The notes below the pieces were generated by a model, which did not search any database, had not been told where the DNA came from, and was given only the letters and a program-made list of their open reading frames with translations. A program made the position numbers and the translations under genes. Below are positions 59,705-64,000 of a stretch of 64,000 nt of DNA, piece after piece. Origin of the DNA: Franzmannia qiaohouensis (GTDB lineage: Bacteria; Pseudomonadota; Gammaproteobacteria; Pseudomonadales; Halomonadaceae). Location: positions 237,195 to 301,194 of the forward strand of contig NZ_JARWAM010000007.1 of NCBI RefSeq assembly GCF_031451695.1, written 5' to 3'. The first letter of the stretch is position 1; the number at the start of each line of letters is the position of its first letter.

Positions 59705-61144
59705 ATGACGACACCGGTGACCTACCAGCGACATGACGATATCGGTGTGATCAGCATCGACAACCCGCCTGTCAACGCCCTCGGCCAGGCCGTGCGCCAA
59801 GGCCTGGTCGAGGCGCTGGCGAGTGGCAACGAGGACGACCAAGTCCGCGCCCTGTTACTCGTCGCCAACGGGCGTACCTTCATCGCCGGTGCCGATATCC
59901 GCGAGTTCGGCAAGCCGCCCCAGGCGCCGCTGCTGACCGACGTCATCCGCCAGTTGGAGGCGAGTGCCAAGCCGCTGGTCGTGGCACTCCACGGCACCGC
60001 CCTGGGTGGGGGCCTCGAGGTCGCGCTGGGCTGCCAGCTGCGCGTCACCCTGCCCGGGACCCGGGTGGGGCTGCCTGAGGTCAAGCTCGGCCTGCTGCCC
60101 GGGGCCGGCGGCACCCAGCGACTGCCACGGCTGGTCGGCGTCGCAGCGGCCCTGGACCTGATCACCAGCGGTCGCTTTGCCAGCGCCGAGGAGGCGCTGG
60201 CGCTGGGGATTGTCGATATCCTGAGCGATGCCGAGAGCCCCCTCGACGCCGGCCTGGCAGCGGCCAGAGAGATGCTGGCCGGCACGCTCACCCCGCGCGT
60301 GACCGGTGAGCTACCGGCACCCCAGGCCAATCCCGAGGCCATCGCCGACTACCGCACCCGGCTCGAGGCCGAGGCTCCGGCGCTCTATTCACCGTTCCGC
60401 TGCATCGACGCCATTGCCGCCAGCTGCGACAACAGCCTGGATGACGGCCTGCGCTATGAGCGCGAGCTGTTCGTGGCGTGCATGGACTCGCCCCAGCGGG
60501 CAGGACTGATCCATGCCTTCTTTGCCGCCCGCACCCCGCACAAGGTGCCCGAAGCGGACGAACCCACGGCCATTGCACACCTGGCGCTACTCGGCGAGCA
60601 CCCGCTGTTTCGACAGCTCGAGCGACACGCCGAGCGCGCCGGCATCACCCTGACCGCCGCGCCGGAGGCGTCGACCCAGGCGTGCCTGATCGCCCCGGGG
60701 ACAGAGGCCGCTGCCTGTCCCCCCTCGTGCCTGCGTGTCGCGCTTGTCGCCGCCGGCGAGGCCAGCCAGCTCGACGCGCTCGACGCCGAACTGGCGCTGG
60801 TGCTGCCGACTCAGGGGGCACTCGCCGAGCTGGTATCGCTCGACGCCGATGCGACGCGACAGCAGGCCGTCGCCGCTCTGCTCAAGAGGCTGCGTCAAGG
60901 CGTGGTGGTCAGCCATCGCGGCAGCCTGCTGGCCGCGCTGAGCGACGCGGCAGGCGATGCTAGCGGCGATCCCCGCGCGGCCATGGAGGCCGCCAGCCTA
61001 CGCCTCGCCGAGCGTGGCTGGAGCTATCGCCATAGCGATATCGACCTGCTCGCTATCGAGGCGCTGGACTACCCCCGCCACCTCGGCGGCCCTCATCGCC
61101 AGGCCAGCCTGGCGCTATCCGACACCTCGGAGAACGCTTCATGA
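59705..61144 (+). CDS. Enoyl-CoA hydratase with eroded 3-hydroxyacyl-CoA dehydrogenase tail
   Basis: A 479-residue protein. Residues 1-about 190 are a crotonase domain with the oxyanion and active-site motifs intact: AGADIREFG, GTALGGGLEVALG (Glu105) and LPEVKLGLLPGAGGTQRL (Glu125). These are the two catalytic glutamates of FadB-type hydratases. The rest resembles a much-reduced 3-hydroxyacyl-CoA dehydrogenase: there is no GxGxxG NAD motif, but ELVSLDADATRQQAVAALLKRL and AASLRLAERGWSYRHSDIDLLAIEALDYPRHLGGPHRQ echo parts of the FadB/PimF C-terminal region. Full bifunctional enzymes are about 700 residues. It probably hydrates but does not oxidise. Its stop overlaps the next start. Confidence 0.8.
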   Translation: MTTPVTYQRHDDIGVISIDNPPVNALGQAVRQGLVEALASGNEDDQVRALLLVANGRTFIAGADIREFGKPPQAPLLTDVIRQLEASAKPLVVALHGTALGGGLEVALGCQLRVTLPGTRVGLPEVKLGLLPGAGGTQRLPRLVGVAAALDLITSGRFASAEEALALGIVDILSDAESPLDAGLAAAREMLAGTLTPRVTGELPAPQANPEAIADYRTRLEAEAPALYSPFRCIDAIAASCDNSLDDGLRYERELFVACMDSPQRAGLIHAFFAARTPHKVPEADEPTAIAHLALLGEHPLFRQLERHAERAGITLTAAPEASTQACLIAPGTEAAACPPSCLRVALVAAGEASQLDALDAELALVLPTQGALAELVSLDADATRQQAVAALLKRLRQGVVVSHRGSLLAALSDAAGDASGDPRAAMEAASLRLAERGWSYRHSDIDLLAIEALDYPRHLGGPHRQASLALSDTSENAS

Positions 61145-62337
61145 ACCTGACTTTTACCGCCGAGGAGCAGGCATTCCGCCACGAGGTGCGCGACTTCCTC
61201 GCGACCTCCCTGCCCGCCGCCATCCGCGAACGTGTGCGGCTGGGTCGGCGACTCTCCGCCGATGACCATGTCCGCTGGCAGAACCTGCTCAGCCAGCGCG
61301 GCTGGCTCGGCGCCAACTGGCCAGAGGCACACGGTGGCCCTGGCTGGAGCCCGGTGCAGCGGCATATCTTCGACGAGGAGTGCGCCGCCGCCCACGCTCC
61401 CACCGTGGTGCCCTTCGGCGTCAGCATGGTGGCCCCGGTGCTGATGAAATTCGGCAGCGACGCGCAGCAGCGACACTACCTGCCACGCATCCTCGACAAC
61501 CGCGACTGGTGGTGCCAGGGCTATTCCGAGCCCGGCGCCGGCTCCGACCTGGCCAGCCTGCGCACTCGCGCCGAGCGCGACGGCGACCACTACGTGGTCA
61601 GCGGGCAGAAGACCTGGACCACCCTGGGCCAGCACGCCAACATGATGTTCTGCCTGGTGCGCACCGACCCCGCGGCCAAGAAGCAGGCCGGCATCAGCTT
61701 TCTGTTGATCGACATGTCGAGCCCGGGGGTCAGCGTCCGGCCGATCATCACCCTCGACGGCGCCCACGAGGTCAACGAAGTCTTTCTCGACGAGGTTCGC
61801 GTCCCGCTGGCCAATCGCGTCGGTGCCGAAGGTGAGGGCTGGACCTGTGCCAAGTTCCTGCTGACCCATGAACGCACCGGTATCGCCGGCCTGGGGCATG
61901 CCAAGCAGGCGCTGCGCCACCTCAAGTCGGTCGCGGCGCATGTTCAGCAGCGTGGCAGGCCGCTGCTGGAGCAGCCGAGCTTCCGCCAGCGCGTGGTCAA
62001 GGCGGAGCTCGAGCTGATGGCGCTCGAGGTCACCAACCTGCGGGTGATCGCCGCCGCCCGAGACGGTGGTGTACCCGGCGCCGAAAGCTCGCTGCTGAAG
62101 GTGCGCGGCTCGGAGCTGCGCCAGGAGCTCAGCGACCTGACCCGCCGTGCGCTTGGACCGGCCGCGCTGCCCTTCTTTCCCGACTTTCTGCACGCTGACA
62201 CCGAGCTTGCCGACGCCGAACAGCGTGAGGCGGCCGCCGCCAGCGCCCAGTACTTCAACCGCCGCAAGCTTTCGATCTATGGCGGTGCCAACGAGATACA
62301 GAAGAGCATCGTCGCCAAGACGATCCTCGGCATGTAA
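61141..62337 (+). CDS. Acyl-CoA dehydrogenase, larger partner (PimC-like)
   Basis: A 398-residue flavoprotein. FAD and substrate segments are intact: WCQGYSEPGAGSDLASLRTRAERDGDHYVVSGQKTWTTLGQHANMMF, LTHERTGIAG and the C-terminal NRRKLSIYGGANEIQKSIVAKTILGM. The MCAD-type catalytic glutamate of the YEGT motif is replaced (YGGA). It starts on the overlap with the crotonase stop and is followed, 9 bp later, by a second dehydrogenase. This pairing resembles two-subunit acyl-CoA dehydrogenases of the pimeloyl-CoA and steroid type; substrate unknown. Confidence 0.88.
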   Translation: MNLTFTAEEQAFRHEVRDFLATSLPAAIRERVRLGRRLSADDHVRWQNLLSQRGWLGANWPEAHGGPGWSPVQRHIFDEECAAAHAPTVVPFGVSMVAPVLMKFGSDAQQRHYLPRILDNRDWWCQGYSEPGAGSDLASLRTRAERDGDHYVVSGQKTWTTLGQHANMMFCLVRTDPAAKKQAGISFLLIDMSSPGVSVRPIITLDGAHEVNEVFLDEVRVPLANRVGAEGEGWTCAKFLLTHERTGIAGLGHAKQALRHLKSVAAHVQQRGRPLLEQPSFRQRVVKAELELMALEVTNLRVIAAARDGGVPGAESSLLKVRGSELRQELSDLTRRALGPAALPFFPDFLHADTELADAEQREAAAASAQYFNRRKLSIYGGANEIQKSIVAKTILGM

Positions 62338-62346
62338 GGAGCCCTG

Positions 62347-63480
62347 ATGGACTTTTCCTATAGCGACGAGCAGCGCATGCTCGCCGAAACGCTGGAGCGC
62401 CTGGTCGCCGACCAGCCGGCGGTGGAGCGCAGCGCCAGTCAGCTGCCCCCAGCAACCCGCGAGCCCTCGCCCCTGTGGCAGACGTTTGCCGAGCTGGGCC
62501 TGCTGCACATGCCCTTCGCCGAGAGCGTCGGCGGACTGGGCGGCGACGGCACCGACCTGATGATCATCATGCAGGCGCTGGGCCACGGCCTGGTCCCGGA
62601 GCCCTACCTGGCCGGACTGCTGCTTCCCGGCGACCTGCTGGCCAGGCTGGCCACCCCAGAGCAGCGCGACCGCTGGCTGACGCCGCTGCTCGAGGGTGAA
62701 CACCAGCTGGCGCTGGCCTGGCAGGAGCGCGATGCCCGCTACGATATCCACGCCGTCACTACCAGCGCCCACCGACAGGGCGCCGGCTGGCGCCTCGAGG
62801 GCGCCAAGCAGCTGGTGATGGGAGCAGACCTCGCCGCAGCCGTTCTGGTCACCGCCCGCATCGCCGACGAAGGTCGCGACGTCGAGCGCCTGGGTGTCTT
62901 CCTGCTGCCCTCCAGCACCCCTGGACTGACGCGACACAACTACCCCACCATCGATGGCCAGCCGGCCAGCGACCTGGTCCTCGACGGCGTGATGCTCGAC
63001 GAGCATGCCTGCCTCAGCGAAAATGCCGCCGCCGCCCTGGATGCCACCTTCGCTGTCGGCATCGCCGCGCTGTGCGCCCAGGCCGTCGGCGCCATGCAGG
63101 CCAGCTGCGAGCAGACCCTCGCCTTCCTCAAGGAGCGCCGCCAGTTCGGCACGCCCCTATCCACCTTCCAGGCGCTGCAGCACCGCATGGTCGACATGCA
63201 CCTGCACCTCGAACAGGCACGCTCCATGGCCATTTTGGCGGCCACCAGCCTCGACCTCCCTGCCCCGGAACGCGACTATCGTATCGCCGCGGCCAAGGCC
63301 TATTGCGGAGAATCCGCGCGCTTCGTCGCCGAGCAGGCCATCCAGCTGCACGGCGCGATGGGCATGACCGAGGAGTGCCTGGTGTCCCACTACGCCAAGC
63401 ATCTGGTGATGTTCGACCACTACCTGGGCGACAGTGACTACCACCTCGAGTATGTCAGCGAACGGCTAAGCGCCGCCTGA
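62347..63480 (+). CDS. Acyl-CoA dehydrogenase, smaller partner (PimD-like)
   Basis: A 377-residue acyl-CoA dehydrogenase-like protein. The N-terminal MDFSYSDEQRMLAETLERLVADQ, the RRQFGTPLSTFQALQHRMVDMHLHLEQARSM region and the end QLHGAMGMTEECLVSHYAKHLVMFD match the smaller subunits of two-component dehydrogenases. The standard FAD-binding segment in the middle domain is weakened. It probably forms a heteromer with the preceding gene product. A strong terminator follows, so it ends the unit. Confidence 0.88.
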   Translation: MDFSYSDEQRMLAETLERLVADQPAVERSASQLPPATREPSPLWQTFAELGLLHMPFAESVGGLGGDGTDLMIIMQALGHGLVPEPYLAGLLLPGDLLARLATPEQRDRWLTPLLEGEHQLALAWQERDARYDIHAVTTSAHRQGAGWRLEGAKQLVMGADLAAAVLVTARIADEGRDVERLGVFLLPSSTPGLTRHNYPTIDGQPASDLVLDGVMLDEHACLSENAAAALDATFAVGIAALCAQAVGAMQASCEQTLAFLKERRQFGTPLSTFQALQHRMVDMHLHLEQARSMAILAATSLDLPAPERDYRIAAAKAYCGESARFVAEQAIQLHGAMGMTEECLVSHYAKHLVMFDHYLGDSDYHLEYVSERLSAA

Positions 63481-63483
63481 TAC

Positions 63484-63517
63484 GACCAAGGGCCCCGCGA
63501 GGGGCCCTTGGTCTTTT
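63484..63517 (+). terminator. Rho-independent terminator of the catabolic operon
   Basis: A perfect 13-bp stem GACCAAGGGCCCC/GGGGCCCTTGGTC with a GCGA loop followed by TTTT, starting 3 bp after the dehydrogenase stop. It is the clearest intrinsic terminator in the window and also separates the convergent etfA. Confidence 0.9.
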
Positions 63518-63539
63518 GCGGTCATCGCTGACGGCTTCC

Positions 63540-64000
63540 TTACAGCTTGCTTTCCAGCTCCGGCAGTACCTCGAACAGATCACCGACCAATCCATAATCC
63601 GCCACTTGGAAGATCGGCGCCTCCTCGTCCTTGTTGATCGCGACGATCACCTTGGAGTCCTTCATCCCCGCCAGGTGCTGGATGGCACCCGAGATACCCA
63701 CGGCAATATACAGGTCCGGGGCGACGATCTTGCCGGTCTGGCCAACCTGCATGTCGTTGGGCACGAAGCCGGCGTCTACCGCGGCCCTTGATGCGCCGAT
63801 GGCGGCCCCCAGCTTGTCGGCGATGCCGTCGAGCAGCTTGAAGTTGTCGCCGTTGCCCATGCCACGGCCGCCGGAGATGACGATCTTGGCGCCGCCGAGC
63901 TCGGGACGATCGGACGCGGCGAGCGCTTCCTTGACGAAACGCGACTGGGCGTTGTCGGCGACGTGGTCGACCGCCTCGATGGCGGCGCTACCGGTGCTGG
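63540..64000 (-). CDS. etfA: Electron transfer flavoprotein alpha subunit (N-terminus beyond window)
   Basis: The C-terminal 153 codons of EtfA, the subunit that carries FAD and accepts electrons from acyl-CoA dehydrogenases. The frame is open to the window edge; the visible part includes RPELGGAKIVISGGRGMGNGDN, IGASRAAVDAGFVPNDMQVGQTGKIVAPDLYIAVGISGAIQHLAGMKDSKVIVAINKD and APIFQVADYGLVGDLFEVLPEL. These are the FAD-binding signature and the terminal region. It converges on the paired dehydrogenases, its probable electron donors. The beta subunit is expected just outside. Confidence 0.96.
   Translation of the reverse strand, partial: STGSAAIEAVDHVADNAQSRFVKEALAASDRPELGGAKIVISGGRGMGNGDNFKLLDGIADKLGAAIGASRAAVDAGFVPNDMQVGQTGKIVAPDLYIAVGISGAIQHLAGMKDSKVIVAINKDEEAPIFQVADYGLVGDLFEVLPELESKL

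Noticed and set aside
61093..63006. Minus-strand frame of 637 codons opposite the acyl-CoA dehydrogenases
   Set aside because: It crosses two intact plus-strand genes and shows no recognisable domain.

Overview
The window is a high-GC, gene-dense stretch of gammaproteobacterial chromosome. Gene content and protein similarity point to the Halomonadaceae (Halomonas and relatives), with many gene families shared with Pseudomonas. This is inference from family recognition, not a database result. Supporting signs are acidic, proline-rich linkers behind some signal peptides, an osmoadaptation-type M42 peptidase, a TAXI-TRAP transporter, beta-alanine catabolism genes and a caa3-type cytochrome oxidase cluster. 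There is no prophage, insertion sequence, CRISPR array or rRNA operon. No gene-free gap exceeds about 300 bp.

Region by region: (1) 1-7226 is a minus-strand terminal oxidase cluster (ctaC-ctaD-ctaG-ctaE, then SURF1, a small Sco-like protein and ctaA), with two tiny membrane-protein genes (DUF2909 and DUF2970 types). (2) 7364-11130 holds a small unknown protein, lrgAB, tRNA-Pro(GGG), tRNA-Ser(UGA) and an NhaP2-type cation/proton antiporter. (3) 11331-24620 is housekeeping: an orphan NMT1/THI5-like binding protein, an exonuclease/GIY-YIG fusion, ybfF, yhhQ behind a convincing preQ1-I riboswitch, prpE with two near-identical operator-like palindromes, an ArsR-type regulator, sohB, an SCP2 protein, nudC-dnaQ, rnhA with a methyltransferase, gloB and mltD. 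(4) 24776-30512 is the complete yejABEF peptide importer. (5) 30583-40043 is rich in signalling and RNA/metabolism genes: a 7TMR-DISM diguanylate cyclase, rsuA, a YafV-type amidase, rarD, an unknown HTH-like protein, an EAL protein with a periplasmic binding-protein-like sensor, and a chemoreceptor whose putative sensor is at the C-terminus. (6) 40203-43106 is bauA/mmsA-type beta-alanine (or omega-amino acid) catabolism. (7) 43260-50559 is a DUF1028 protein divergent from a dipeptide-type ABC operon containing a permease-ATPase fusion and ending in its own GntR/FCD regulator. (8) 50598-56148 holds PQQ glucose dehydrogenase, the M42 peptidase and a SulP permease. (9) 56311-63517 looks like one catabolic transcription unit: TAXI-TRAP uptake system, a crotonase with an eroded dehydrogenase tail, and a pair of acyl-CoA dehydrogenases resembling large and small subunits. 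It closes with a strong terminator and faces etfA, which encodes a subunit of the electron acceptor for such dehydrogenases.

The best candidates for something not yet well described are the TAXI-TRAP/crotonase/paired acyl-CoA dehydrogenase cluster (uptake plus beta-oxidation of an unidentified carboxylate, possibly a dicarboxylate), the SD-sequestering preQ1-I riboswitch on yhhQ, and the paired palindromes between prpE and the ArsR-type gene. Starts were chosen by Shine-Dalgarno (SD) spacing and homology; several are GTG or TTG.
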